Shown here one piece after another: positions 52,701 to 62,563 of a stretch of 64,000 bases of DNA. A program made the position numbers and the translations under genes. The notes below the pieces were generated by a model. That model did not search any database. It was given only the letters and a program-made list of their open reading frames with translations, and had not been told where the DNA came from. Each line of letters starts with the position of its first letter. The stretch's first letter is position 1. The stretch is from Cymodocea nodosa (Eukaryota; Streptophyta; Magnoliopsida; Alismatales; Cymodoceaceae), in the NCBI GenBank assembly GCA_036874045.1, contig CM072336.1, positions 4,174,001-4,238,000 of the forward strand, in the 5' to 3' direction.

Positions 52701-55700
52701 AGGAGATAGTAAAACTTCTAACCTTGGTTTCGGGTTAATGTCAATATACTAAAGAGGAGATCAACTTACAAAGTCTCGATTTACGATTCTATAGGAAAAG
52801 GGACGTGTGACTGTAAATGATTAAGTTTTCAGTAGTGTAACCACGTCGCATGTAGTGACAGAAGTTTTTACTATCAATAGAGAATTTTATATTTCACATT
52901 TCATTCATCTTCATGAACATATTATAACAAAAATAAATCAAAAACTCATTATTTGTTTTTATATTTTTCAAATCAATGTTGTATCGTTTGTTTAGTATTG
53001 TTAGTATTATTGAATGTTTTATGTTTATTTCATTCCAAAAAATAGAAAATCGTCTTACTGATTATTGAAACTAGTTCATATTCAATTCTAAAATTCTAAT
53101 TAATATGATTACTATTTGAAATATCTGAATGTTAGTGTTTATTAATGATAAATACTGTATAAACTAATATTAAAACTTAATTAATGTTGTTTACATTTTG
53201 TAAAACCATCTAATGGATGGTCGAATTCCTCTATGAATAGCAAATTTAATTAGAAGTTACTAGTAAGGTTCATGGGGTTAACTTAAATCTACAAAAATAA
53301 TCCGTTAAATTAACTGTAACTTAACGAATTAAACTCATTGAGTTAGTAGTAAGCCAATGAAGTGTGTAATTCAACACACATAAATCTCTAGTTGTAAAAA
53401 TCAAAATAGTACGAAATTTTTACTCAGTCTCTATGAGATCAACTTGTACTTGCACACTATGCACTTGCAATTAATTACAAATTAGATATTCTAATCTATG
53501 AAAATTATTTGTTTACTTCTAAAAGAAAATATAAATATATATTTTAAGTAAACAAGAACAACCCAAAACAAATGCTTATAACTTATGAGAAACTAGCCTA
53601 CAACCCTTGACACGAACATCAAAGTCCCCCATTTTTACCTCAAATGTCAACTATCTAATATCAATTAGAAAGTCTTAGAAATGTCAAGTGATGTGTGACT
53701 AGAGGTATTAAACACTACTTTCACTCAATAATCCATTGGTGATTAGTCAAGTTTCAAACATACCCACACTATTTTTGGAGTTTCCTATTCATTTTTATGA
53801 CAAAAGTCAATGTTATCTAGTCATCAATCAATAACCCATTATAAGCTTGCAAGTAGACTCTTAAGCTAAATGAGGAACATCAATCGACTTTGCATTCTAC
53901 AACCTTCCATAATGATTTCCTCACATTTTGACATGTCCTAGGTTGTATACACCCCTGATTTATGAGTGTTTTCAAATTTTTAAACTCGAGTATGCAATCA
54001 AATGGGATTTCACCATGAAATCACTCATTGATTGACAACTATAAGAAAAGTCTCACAAGTCAATCAATGTTTGGTGACTTTACTAGCCATCCATCAATTT
54101 TCATCAATTTTTACCACATTTTGGGTCATAAGGACCTAATTCTATGAAGATTGTCGCACTTTCAAACTTTGAAGTGCACAGTTTATCATGATTTCATTAT
54201 AAAATCACTCATCAATCAATAACAGCAAGGGAAACCTGACTAGCCAATCAATATTAAATAGAACTCATCACTACTAGATAATTTCCCCAATCATTCAATG
54301 TTTTTTGTTGATATTTGCATGGTTTTAGACCAAAAATGTCCCCTATTTTATGGTATTTTCTAGGTTCTTAGCATTAGAACAAAACCTGTTGACCATGATT
54401 TTCATTGAAATCACTTGTTAGATAAACAGGACAAACTTTGTTGGATCGGCCCATCTATCCAACCCATATTAGGTGATTTCCAAGCTTTCCAAATGTTTTT
54501 ACTTGTTTAATGGCCCCAAGAAAAATTCCCAAGGGTCCATTTAGTCCAATAAGCATCTCTTTAGGCCCTCTAAAGGCTTATTACTCTAGATAAGTCTAAG
54601 ATTTTAAATTTAATATTTTACATGCAAGCATATGATAATGAACTTTATTTACATGAAATTTATTAAGATTAGCTTATAAATATATATAAATGTAAGGGTA
54701 CATGTGCAAAAACCCCCTTATTCTTCATATTTCTTGTAATCCTTTGTCATTAGTGAAGTGAATCGTGTTTTTCCTTTTAATTTGGTGTTAGAGTTTTCTC
54801 TCTCCTCTAACCTCAATCTCGTGCTGACACACCTCTCCAACCACCTCCATTCTCATCAAACTTTTGCTAGCAACTCTTGGAGGTCATCTTTCCTAAGTGT
54901 GACAACTCTTCTTCTATCGCAAGAACATTCTTTGATGCTCTTGCAAACTCATTTTCAATCTTCAACTCATAGACTTGACCTTCCAACTTCGAATTCGTTT
55001 AGACTAGAATGGTCGTCTATAGTAGCCGATTTTTATATGTCACTAGACAGGAAAGGTCACCTACCATTTGCACATCTCCAACCCTTGGTGAAACTTCTGA
55101 ATGTTTGAATGGGTGTAACTACATGCTTTGGGAAATAGTTTCATAAACATTCTTTTTACTCATTGTCGTCTAAAACAAATTACTCATCTGACACCCGATT
55201 CCAACGATACAAACTAGAAGGATTTGTGTGTTGTAAATGTGATAATGATTTCTTGGTTAACTAACAATATGGAGCCTTTTATAGTTTAAAGTGTTGCAAT
55301 CCTTAGACCAGCTAAGAAAATTTAGGATACATTACAAATGACGTATGAGTATGAGAAGAGTATCACACAAGTTTTTGAAGTATATGGATAGATCTTTAAC
55401 ATGAAACAAGGAGATTGTTTACTTCAAGACCACTTTATTAACTTCTAGACTCTAACTAATGAATTTGAAATTCTATAGCCTTTTGTAACAAATATACAAA
55501 TGTTACATAAGCATCAAGATAAGTTGCATGTGACTACTTTCCTTTATAGTCTTAATCTAGACTTAAAAGATAAGTTACAAGCACAAGTTTTAGAGGAAGA
55601 CAAAATTCTAAATTTATTGTCTACATTCTCTAAGGCATTGAAAACTTCTCTGTTTATGCATAGTTTATCTATTAACCATTTAGTGATGGTTGCATGTAAA

Positions 55701-58700
55701 CAAGTCAAAGAATAGTGACACCATGAAAGCCACAACAAGTTTCCTCCATATATTCATTATGGATGCACCAACTATTATGTTGAATAGTGTTAAAGAATGT
55801 TTGGTAAGCTCAAAACAACTCATGTGTCTATGGGTTCCTCTATGTCTTTAGGAATTGCTAGTGCTACATCTTCCTAGCTAGGGACTCCTTAGTCTATGTC
55901 CATATTAGCAGATGACTATGCTGAATTTTTATAGTTCAAGGAATAGCAAACTTTGAGTAGCTCTACATCCCATGTCATGGTTGCTTCCTCAAGTATTGTT
56001 GCCTTTTTGACTTCTTTAAGTGAATCCTAAATTATAGATTTTAGAGTTTCTACTCACATGATAGGTACCCAACATTTTTTCCATTCTCTTTCGCATCCTA
56101 CCATTATGTCATTTGTGTCCATCGCCAATGGATACTCCTATACAATCTCTAAATAAAGCATTGTTCATGTGAACTTTAATATGATATTGAAGGATATTTT
56201 TTTGTACCTAACATTCTTATTAATTTACTTTCTATTAGAGCTATTACCGAATAATTAACTTATTTTGTAACTTTCTTTTCCTTTCACTATGTTTTTCAAA
56301 GTCTATAGATAAAGAGAAGACTTGGATTGGGTTATAAAATAAAGACAAGTGTTTATGCATTGGTTCAAGATATGCTACCTCATGAATTACATGCTTGGTT
56401 TCTATTACTGAGACTATTGTTCTCTGACATTATTATCTAAGACACTCATCTCATCGGAAGCTCTACCTCAGTGCTTTGTCTCCTAGTTTTGTTGTAAGTC
56501 ATGTTAATTAGGTAAGCATCATTATACTATTTATCATTTGTCAAATTTGTCTTCTAGTCTAAATCCTTCTTACTTTGTTCACTATAATGTCTAGGGACTT
56601 GCTAGAAGTCCCTCTATGTCTGGTCATAAGTATTATATTATCTTTAATAATGATTACTCCCATGTTAGTTGAGTGTACTTATTAAAAAATCAATTAAATG
56701 TATTGAATGTTACCAAAATTTTCTTTAATGAAATACAAAATCATTATTCTATTGTTCTCAAATTTTTTCGCAATGATAATATTTTGGAATTTCAATAAAG
56801 TGCATTACAATACCTTTGTAAGTCTTTGGAAGTAAATCATCAAATTACATGCACACACTTTACAACAGAATAGAGTTTCTGAATGTAAACATCAATATAT
56901 TCTCAATGTTACTCATACTCTCATGATGCATATGCAAGTGCTCTTATACTTGTAATCTAATGTCATTCTTACTATCATCTATCTCATTAATTAGATACCT
57001 TCTAACACATTAGGAGGCAAAATTCCTCTTCATCATTTGTGTCCTAATGATGATTTGTTTCCTTTTACTCTTTAAGTGTTTGAGCGTATTGCTTTTATAC
57101 ATAATCTTATTCTTGGATGAGACAAATTTACTCCATGGTCTCTAAAGTATGTCTTTATTGGATATTCTTAAACTCAAAAGGAATATTGTTACTATCATCC
57201 TCTATCTCATCAGTTTCTAATCTCCTTAGATGTCATATTTTTTGAGTCATCTTCTTATTTTAAGCACAACAAAGATCTTACTGCAAATGTTCCTCCTCTT
57301 GTTCCTATGGCTATTTCAAATGTTACTACATTGCCAAATCCATCTCTTATAGTAGCATCTTCACCTAACCAATAGTGGATAGACTCACTAGCATTTGATC
57401 CATCTTTTAAGCTGCATGAGAAATCATTACTCGAGCATGCATTATTGCTATTTTAAGTTTATCATCGATGATTATGTATATCACCTATTGACTCTACAGC
57501 CTCTAGTCTTACCTCAAATTTAGGTCTTTCATCCTCTGTTGACCTTCCCATTATCCTTTACAAGGATACTAAATCTTACACTCTTCACTCTATTTTCCAT
57601 TATGTTGCTTATGATCACCTATCACCTAACTTTCAATATTTTACTCTTGACATTTCATCAAAGTTTATTCTCAGGCACTATTCTGAAATTCTTCAGGTAT
57701 TTCATTGAAAAGCTACAATAGAGGATAAAATGTCAGCTCTCACTTCATTCAAGACATGGACATTAATTTCACACCCTTTTGGTGGTAATGTTGTTAATTG
57801 TCATTGGGTTTATATAGTTAAACATAAAGTTGATGGTGTTATTGACAAATATAAAATTTATCTTGTTGCTCAAGGATTTACTTAGACATAATGAGTTGAC
57901 TATATAGAGACTTTTTCTTTGGTGGTTCACATTAACTCTACTAAATCCTTAGCTATCAATTGTTCTTGGAAGATACATCAACTTGACGTGAAGAATGTAT
58001 TTCTTTATAGTGATTTATAGAAGATAATTTTGATGGAACATCATTTTGGATATATTACTCAGGAGAAAAATATAATGTCTTCTTAACAAGGCTATTTATA
58101 CTCTTAAGTAGAATCCACAAGCATGGTTTCATAAGTTTAATCCCATTGTCACTAAAGGTGGTTCCACTTTGTGTCAAACGAATCACTCAATATTTGTACA
58201 ATGCACTTCAACTAGGTATGTTATTATTGCAATTTATGTTAATGATATTCTTGTGACAAGAGATAATTCTATTAGTATAATCAAAACCAAAGAATATTTT
58301 GCTACTCATTTTGCCACTAAAGATTTGGGACATCCTAGTTATTTTTTAGATATAGAGCTTTCATATACCAAAGACAAAGTGTCACTTTTACAAAGGAAAT
58401 ATGCATTTGATCTTTTGGCAAAAAATAGGACTCCTAAGATGCAAACTAGAAAAAACTTCAATAGAATAAAATCCTCCTTTTTAGGATGATACAATAAAAC
58501 ATCTTCAAGATGGAGGGAGATACAAGAGACACATTGGAAAATTAATCTATCTTATAGTTACACGTCCAAATATTATTTTATTATAGGGTTGCTCTTCCAA
58601 TTTATGAAACACCTAAAGTAGGTTCATTAGGATGATGTAATTTGGGTTTTATCCTATATCAAAAGAACTCTTGAAATGGGTTTAATTTATAAGCAACATA

Positions 58701-61700
58701 GACATCTTCAATTGAGGCTTTTTCAGACTCAAGATATGTAGGAGATTATATACATCGCAAGTCCATCTCAGGTCACTACACTTATGTTATGAAACAAAAT
58801 GTTATCTCATTGTTTAGTGTAGAAGTTGAGTATTGATCTATGACTAAAATTAGTTGTGAGATGTATGTAAAATCTTTTGTTAGAATTAAACTTATCACTA
58901 CTACTCCTATGACAATGCATTATGATAATTAGGCAGTGATATATATTGTAAATAATCTCACCTTTCACAAGAGAACAAAATATATTGAAGTGAATTGTCA
59001 TTATGTTAGAAATCTCATAATGAATAGTATAGTCTCAACTCCTTACACTCCATTATCAAAGAAAAGAGTTGATATCTTCACAAAAAAACTTAGTAGTTGT
59101 GATTTTCAAAAATTATGTAACAAGTTAATTATGATTGATATATTTGCTCCAACTTGAAAAAATTGTTAAGATTAGCTTGTAAATATATGTAAATGTAAGG
59201 ATACATGTGCCAAAATCTCCTCATTTTTTGTATTTCTTGTAATCCTTTGTCATTAGTGAAGTGAGCCACGTTTTTCTCCTTAATTAAATGTATACCTCAT
59301 TTCTCTTTATTTTCAACATATTTGCATGTCTAAGTGTTTGTTATTTTGTAATTGATAAATCAATTGCTTTATTTACTTGTCCTTCATGTGTAAACACATA
59401 AAATTTATTTCTTTTATTTAATTAATCATTTATACCTCATGTTCATGGATCATCATATTTGCATTTTTGATTTAAATAAGGGCAAATAGGTAAAAGTAAG
59501 TGCATGCATCATATAAGTCAGATTAGGGTCATACAAAAAATACTATTTAAATTTTGCATGAGTATGAAATGTCAACACGACCTTTCTCTTAAGTTCTTAA
59601 CTTTTTTCATTTAATATGGGCCCATAGGCTTATCTTCTCATCTCTTTTTAATTATTACACACTTAAACACAATCATGCATTATTAACACACCCATTTAGC
59701 ATCTAAGTTAGATCACCAAAAGGCCAAGAAATTGGGCACATGGAGATGTTAATATATTCCTCACACATACCCGAAATACTATCTAGATCTCTCTGCCCAT
59801 ATAAGATTAACCTTATCCACTCAACTTGGACACATACATTTAGGCTTTCTTAGTTGAACTTTTAATTAAATTAGGTGGCGACCTTTAAACTTACGTCAAT
59901 CGTGGCAGCCTATCTTACAGAAGCTTCCATCTAACAGAGAGGAGGAGTTGAAAACCAACGGATTGTGCACAAAATCAACATTTCGATCAAGCGAAGGAGA
60001 TGTTGGTTTTGTGGAGAAAATGAATTTCTGGAGAAGACCAGCAATCTAATTTGACAAAAATAAGTAGAAAAACCAACGATATGAGAAAACGAAGACAGAA
60101 AAACAAAAGGTCGAAGATGCAGTGTTGGTGACTGGAGGGGGGGCTTTTCGATTTAACACAAAATGTAAAATTAAATACATAAAAAAGATATTGAGACTCA
60201 TCAGAGTCCAACTGTAGCCTCTAATTAATAAAGAAAACCTAATTTGGGAAAAGATTGTCGATCGCTGGAAAATGAAGAGCTCGCCGAAACTTCTCAGAAA
60301 TCGGTCCGTAGGGGCGTCTAGAAGCTTGGAAATGCAACAAACAAACTTGTGAAAATGTTTTGGAGTTGTACAGGATGTTTCAGTGGAGTTTGGTGGAGGT
60401 GCAAGGGCGGCAACAACTAGAGGTCATCACCGACGCTGGAGAAGATGACTGGGGGAGCAGCACGAATCGACGATGTGAGGATGCAGTGATGCAGTCTAGA
60501 GGTTGGTCATTTGAAATGATGCAAAAACGAATGATGATGAAAAGTGATGGAACGTCAATACGTCACTAAAGTTTAGAGATGATCGTCGAAATTCACTAGA
60601 GACGGCCATCAAAGTTGAGGAAGACGACCAGAGAAACGGCGCAAAACAGGGTTTTGGCGGTGCAAAATTGATGACCGAAGGCTGCTCATTCATGAGGGTG
60701 CTCAAGCGAGGGACTTTGGTACCTTGAACGAGAAGTATAATGGTGTTTATATAGAGCTCATCGGTGGAAAGTGACAATAGCAACAGTTGGAGGTGCAGAC
60801 GGTGGCAACATGATTTCTACAAGAAATCGTTTGGAAATAAGATAAGGAAGAAAACGACGGGGTTAGTTGGTTATTTCGTTAAGTTTTGCAGGTATAAAAG
60901 GTCGCCTGGGGGAGTTTGTTGGGTTTTCCACAGACTTCTCCAATGGTGGTGATGGCAAAGTGGGCAGTGGAGCTAGGCAGACTAAGCGAAGGAGCTGGGT
61001 AGATCGAGTGGTAATTAATACCAGAGGTTTCAGACGTCGAACATGAGTAATCGAGATAAATGCTACGTAATTAATTTCAGACTTATGTATTAGGGTGAAC
61101 GGACATTGTACTGTACGTCGAAAAGTTAAAAAATAAAAGAAACGAAAAGTTTAAATTTCGGAAAAGTCAGATTTCTGAAAAATACCAACTATTGGAAAAC
61201 GCTGCCTCCGAAAGAGTAACTACTCCTTCGTTAATCTCTCAAATTTCCACCATAGATCGTTTCCAGTCCCGTTGCTACGAGCACAGATGACAGATCAGCG
61301 TGGAAATCTTCGGTTCACCACGTAAACTGTTTGACCACTTCCATTACTCGCGTGAATTACGTTCCAACCCCCAAAACAGGAACCCAATAAATTCATGATT
61401 TTGAATGTAAAAGAAAAAAAAAAAACTCAAAACATATTCCGCAAATCCGAAGTTAAGAAAAGTGTAAAAGAAAAATTTGCAACTCGCCAACTCAAGAAGC
61501 AAATAGCTAACAGACATCTACAAGTAGTAAATTGCCAAGATTAGTAATAGAAGAGAAATATGCAAATAAAGGAAACTCCTTTGGGAGCTATATATTACCG
61601 TGGAAGGTCTGCCAGGGAGAGCTGTTTCCAGCACTCAGCGTGGCGACGAGAGGCGAAAGCTGCAGGAAGAAGAAAGAAACGGCAACCCCGATGATGCTCC

Positions 61701-61716
61701 ACCCGAATCTCGACAT
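15369..61716 (-). CDS. GDPDL: SHV3/GDPDL glycerophosphodiester phosphodiesterase-like, GPI-anchored wall protein; complete, nine exons over 46 kb
   Basis: SHV3 and its relatives sit on the outer face of the plasma membrane and are needed for cellulose and pectin organisation and root-hair growth. Exons in order of translation are 61599-61716, 33457-33753, 32684-32793, 32066-32567, 31375-31410, 30954-31238, 16632-16774, 15861-16350 and 15369-15634. Every junction is GT-AG and all phases agree, giving 748 codons plus TAG, the usual family length. Residues 1-28 are a signal peptide. Two GDPD-like domains follow, starting near [12 protein letters not shown] (45-56) and [13 protein letters not shown] (358-370). 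The end has a proline-rich linker and a hydrophobic tail ([17 protein letters not shown]), a GPI signal. Many N-x-S/T sites are present. The catalytic HR/E-x-D/H residues of true GDPDs are replaced ([13 protein letters not shown]), as is known for this family. Introns 1 (27,845 bp) and 6 (14,179 bp) are filled with retroelements. No break in the coding exons was seen. Confidence 0.9.
16775..17199 (-). other. Start of the 3' part of GDPDL intron 6
   Basis: This is intron sequence between exon 7 and the retroelement block. Nothing is recognised for certain. The boundary of the outer copia LTR near 17200 is uncertain and could lie up to 150 bases further left. Confidence 0.45.
18530..20154 (-). 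mobile_element. Short copia derivative 'A' nested in B's reverse transcriptase
   Basis: LTRs of about 115 bp lie at 18530-18648 and 20043-20154 and agree at roughly 94% by eye. A primer-binding site of the TGGTATTAGAGC type adjoins the right LTR at about 20032-20043. A polypurine tract (GAGGGGGAG on the minus strand) adjoins the left LTR at about 18652-18660. Only about 1.4 kb of internal sequence remains, with RNase H and reverse-transcriptase pieces, so it is a strongly shortened copy. Broken. Confidence 0.75.
19160..19217. repeat. Perfect short tandem duplication, two units
   Basis: A unit of about 29 bases with the core CAATTTTTGATATATGC occurs twice head to tail inside copia A. It looks like a replication-slippage product. 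Confidence 0.85.
20248..25049 (-). mobile_element. Copia element 'C' nested in B, all domains represented (fossil)
   Basis: The 3' LTR is 20248-20377 (130 bp, TG...CA). The 5' LTR begins at 24972 beside a primer-binding site of the TGATATCAGAGCC type, and is shorter. The polypurine tract adjoins 20377. The pentamer GTTAA precedes 20248 and follows 25049, a possible target duplication. In minus-strand order come a CCHC-like zinc knuckle near 23780, a pre-integrase domain (22861-23292), integrase, reverse transcriptase (about 21072-21410, motif [13 protein letters not shown]) and RNase H (20385-20678, motif HKRTKYIEV). Broken in many places. Confidence 0.8.
26366..27299. other. GDPDL intron 6, unclassified repeat-like DNA
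   Basis: No open frame with a recognised domain is visible. Repeated words around GATTCCA and CTCCATTG near 26990-27090, and paired TACATCA-like words at 27130-27240, suggest degenerate repetitive DNA, possibly the upper part of the LTR-like sequence that follows. Confidence 0.35.
27300..28060 (+). mobile_element. LTR-end-like sequence of a Tat/Ogre-type gypsy element (fossil)
   Basis: The stretch 27830-28060 resembles 59640-59880 in the same orientation. Both contain a (A)CACCTAAGTTAAACCACCAAGA-like core and a later TTTTCTTAGTT(T/G)AA block. Both end in sequence resembling the LTR/primer-site junction of Tat/Ogre elements (CTAAGTGGAGACTCC here, TTAGGTGGCGACC there). Family assignment rests on that junction only. 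Confidence 0.4.
28545..28865. repeat. Pair of ~100-bp direct repeats
   Basis: The segment 28549-28646 recurs at 28767-28864. Shared words include AAAATCATGTG, GTTATAAG, TAGGGTTT, ACATC and GACTATTCATCTCAA. About 120 bases separate them. The ACATC(G)TATTTCCAATGTG core is like the TCCCACATCGG words common in plant LTRs, so this may be a small LTR or TRIM remnant. Confidence 0.55.
28866..30953 (-). other. Remainder of GDPDL intron 6
   Basis: The sequence is AT-rich with long T and A runs around 29560-30060, followed by a pyrimidine-rich strip at 30000-30110. No element ends or protein similarity were recognised. It runs up to the donor of exon 6 at 30953. Confidence 0.4.
30954..33753 (-). CDS. 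GDPDL: GDPDL exons 2-6
   Basis: Exon 2 (33457-33753) opens GDPD-like domain 1 with [10 protein letters not shown] and contains [16 protein letters not shown]. Exon 3 (32684-32793) ends LQGLWVNIQ. Exon 4 (32066-32567) carries [11 protein letters not shown] through [15 protein letters not shown] to [11 protein letters not shown]. Exon 5 is a 36-bp microexon (31375-31410; [11 protein letters not shown]). Exon 6 (30954-31238) starts domain 2 with [13 protein letters not shown]. Each matches the SHV3 family in order, with agreeing phases (1, 1, 0, 1, 1, 1). Confidence 0.93.
31640..31965 (+). mobile_element. Copia integrase fragment in GDPDL intron 4 (fossil)
   Basis: The plus strand, opposite to the host gene, shows a [10 protein letters not shown] motif followed by an integrase-core-like stretch, as in the start of copia integrases. 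The remnant lies between exons 5 and 4. No LTR was seen. Broken. Confidence 0.6.
33754..34564 (-). other. GDPDL intron 1, beginning on the exon 2 side
   Basis: I looked here for the signal-peptide exon and did not find one. The sequence is AT-rich. A TATAAATAGG word occurs on the minus strand near 34365-34374, but no coding start with a fitting splice donor follows. Confidence 0.5.
34565..34885 (-). mobile_element. Copia 3' LTR with the last bit of its internal region (fossil)
   Basis: The LTR is 34565-34814 (250 bp) with inverted ends TGTTAGA/TCTAACA. A purine-rich tract follows at about 34815-34830, then sequence resembling the end of a copia RNase H (YKLDAPT on the minus strand). The rest of the element is missing, cut off where gypsy sequence begins. 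Confidence 0.65.
36211..36367 (+). repeat. 157-bp direct duplication flanking copia F, left copy
   Basis: This segment of gypsy integrase sequence ends exactly where the copia LTR starts. It matches 41260-41416 over 157 bases without a gap and with about 11 differences by eye (about 93%). Confidence 0.85.
36368..41259 (-). mobile_element. Copia element 'F' nested in the gypsy fossil
   Basis: The LTRs are 36368-36485 and 41142-41259, 118 bp each and about 90% alike by eye. The primer site (TGGTATCAGAG, minus strand) adjoins the right LTR at 41131-41141. The polypurine tract (CTTGAGGGGGAG) adjoins the left LTR at 36486-36497. Domains in minus-strand order are gag-like sequence, protease region, integrase (38408-38722, motif SPNKELFP), reverse transcriptase around 37300-37790 and RNase H around 36550-36900. 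At 4.9 kb it is near full length for a short-LTR copia, but broken in many places. Confidence 0.85.
41260..41416 (+). repeat. 157-bp direct duplication flanking copia F, right copy
   Basis: This copy starts on the first base after the right LTR of copia F. At its far end it runs without a break into the remaining gypsy sequence, so it is the copy that is continuous with downstream gypsy. Confidence 0.85.
42650..43205. repeat. Degenerate tandem repeat, period ~158 bp, three to four units
   Basis: Units are recognised by the ATTGACCGATC-like word at 42808, 42965 and 43123. Each is followed by an ATCA(A/C)TC block and a later GGTGATCTTAAC-like block. An earlier, poorer unit begins near 42650. 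Confidence 0.7.
45025..45362. repeat. Tandem duplication, two ~169-bp units
   Basis: Units start at 45025 and 45194. Shared words include GCATTGCCTCGAA, GGAGAAT and GGAGGAATGTC, with about three quarters identity by eye. Confidence 0.8.
46040..48150. repeat. Low-complexity ATG/GTG/GCAT-rich tract containing a 28-bp minisatellite
   Basis: For about 2.1 kb the plus strand is poor in C and built from words such as ATGAATGA, GTGCATAA and TAAGTG. A clean minisatellite of period 28 (core GTGCATAACATGTAGATGAA) lies at 46918-47070. The long minus-strand open frames here are by-products of the repeat. Confidence 0.8.
49196..49435. repeat. Tandem duplication, two ~118-bp units
   Basis: Units begin CATCCAAT at 49196 and 49314 and share GATTATCTATAT and ACTTCTCCATCTAA-like words. 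The flanks 48480-49195 show looser repetition of the same kind, for example around 48690 and 48835. Confidence 0.65.
49862..50830. repeat. Diverged ~1-kb direct repeat, copy 1
   Basis: Landmarks shared in order with 51855-52840 are ATAATGTTAA...TTAATTA, TATTTAGCTTAT, GGAATTAA(T/C)GTTAA, a zone of TTAACTTAACG and GTTGAGTTA-like words, GAAATATAAAA, GAAGTGATCGCGTC and CATCTCTTAG. They could be ancient LTRs or copies of one element. Confidence 0.65.
50831..51854. other. Spacer between the two 1-kb direct repeats
   Basis: No coding similarity is visible. If the repeats are LTRs, only about 1 kb of internal region without domains is left. Confidence 0.4.
51855..52840. repeat. Diverged ~1-kb direct repeat, copy 2
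   Basis: This matches copy 1 in the same orientation and order. Identity by eye is about 65-75% with indels. A third partial zone of AACTTAACGAATTAAACTCA-type words lies near 53300. Confidence 0.65.
52841..53579. other. GDPDL intron 1, AT-rich DNA
   Basis: No gene or element end is recognised, apart from the third zone of TTAACTTAACG-like words near 53270-53360. Confidence 0.35.
53580..59880 (+). mobile_element. LTR-like sequence (Tat/Ogre type) split by copia D
   Basis: The right part, 59285-59880, ends in GGTGGCGACC at about 59872, a Tat/Ogre-like LTR/primer-site junction, and resembles 27830-28060. The left part, 53580-54660, has the same non-coding texture and is taken to be the same LTR on the other side of copia D. 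The left limit is uncertain. Confidence 0.35.
54661..59284 (+). mobile_element. Copia element 'D' in GDPDL intron 1 (fossil)
   Basis: The LTRs are about 54661-54782 and 59164-59284 (about 120 bp, roughly 85-90% alike by eye), sharing TTAAGATTAGCTT and CCTTTGTCATTAGTGAAGTG. A primer site of TGGTGTTAGAG type starts at 54783. Plus-strand order: gag (54758-55715, with a [17 protein letters not shown] motif), pre-integrase and integrase (about 56400-57250), reverse transcriptase (57750-58470, with [10 protein letters not shown]) and RNase H (about 58550-59157, HKRTKYIEV). Unlike the other copias here it runs opposite to the host gene. Broken in many places. Confidence 0.85.
59885..61598. other. 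GDPDL intron 1 next to exon 1
   Basis: The stretch 60240-61020 is richer in G and C, with short open frames that resemble nothing I know. The stretch 61100-61190 is a partial copy of repeat R (AAAAGTTTAAATTTC-like words). The remainder up to the donor at 61598 shows nothing. Confidence 0.45.
61100..61190. repeat. Dispersed repeat R, partial copy 3
   Basis: The words GTACGTCGAAAAGTT, AAAATAAAAGAAACGAAAAG and AAGTTTAAATTTC occur in the same order as at 6545-6600 and 8212-8290. Confidence 0.5.
61599..61716 (-). CDS. GDPDL: GDPDL exon 1 (signal peptide)
   Basis: The minus strand has an ATG at 61716 and codes [20 protein letters not shown] and onward. It is a classic signal peptide with a hydrophobic core, then small residues, and then SSPWQTFHG. 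The W-x-T-x-x-G just before the first ARGG motif is typical of SHV3 proteins. The exon ends with one base of a glycine codon at a GTAATA donor. That base plus GA at the start of exon 2 completes Gly-Ser-Arg-Pro. The fit of motif, phase and total length supports the join across a 27.8-kb intron. Confidence 0.85.
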
Positions 61717-62563
61717 CAGTATTCCACAAGTCGAGGCTTCTATTCCGAACGATGCCCACCGATACTACCACCACTACCAGAAGCAGAGCAACAGCACAGC
61801 AGAAGAAGAAGGAAAGAAAGAACGGAAGTTGGAGAAGAAAAGATACGGCTCTTAGAATTGTTCTGGTTCTCTCTACGAGAAGAGACTTCTCCAATCTCCT
61901 CTCTCCCTCTCTCTCTCTTTCGCAGGTGGTAAGGGTGATCACGGTGATGGTGGTGGTGATGATTGAAAAGCTTGCGATGGTTGCACTGCTGGGCAGAGCA
62001 TGGCCCAACTTTCGTTTTCTCCCAACGATTTATTCATTTTCCCATCTGATGAGGTCCGGCGTTCTATTTTTTTAAAATGCCGTCAAATTTACCATAGAGA
62101 ATTTGGTGGCTCGTGGGATTAGCTCAGAAGCTGTAATGTACAATAATGTCAGGTTTACTAGTTCGTCCTTGCCTTGCAATGTTGTCAAGTTTACATCAAC
62201 AGCGGAGAAAATAAAAGATTAGTCTAATTCGTTTCAATGATTGTACGTACTCTGAAAAAGTGATGTGTTTTTCAGATGTAATTGGACTTTTGAACGAACC
62301 AGTACATCCCTTTCATCCGTCGATCCAGCTGTCCAAGAGTGCGATATTCTTCGTATTGGCCGGCACGTCCTTCTTCTTCTTTTTTTCAAGATTTTTTTTT
62401 CGCAAGATTTGGCTGGCACGTCCTTCGATGATTTTTGAAGGAAGGAGAGTATACACGCCAGTTGGGAAAAAATTAGACATGCAGGCGGATCGATCTGTGG
62501 TACCCCGCATTTCTATTTTTTTATATCAAAACGTGCATTCTGTGATTGTGGGTGGGCTTGAGT
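61717..62563 (-). promoter_or_regulatory. 5' UTR and promoter region of GDPDL
   Basis: Directly upstream of the ATG the minus strand is rich in GA repeats (opposite the CT-rich strip at 61893-61926), a common feature of plant 5' UTRs. No clear TATA box was picked. Open frames here on either strand do not resemble proteins. Confidence 0.45.

Noticed and set aside
61595-62008. 137-residue minus-strand open frame over GDPDL exon 1
   Set aside because: It is in another frame from the signal-peptide exon and matches nothing. The exon 1 frame explains splice phase and family motif.
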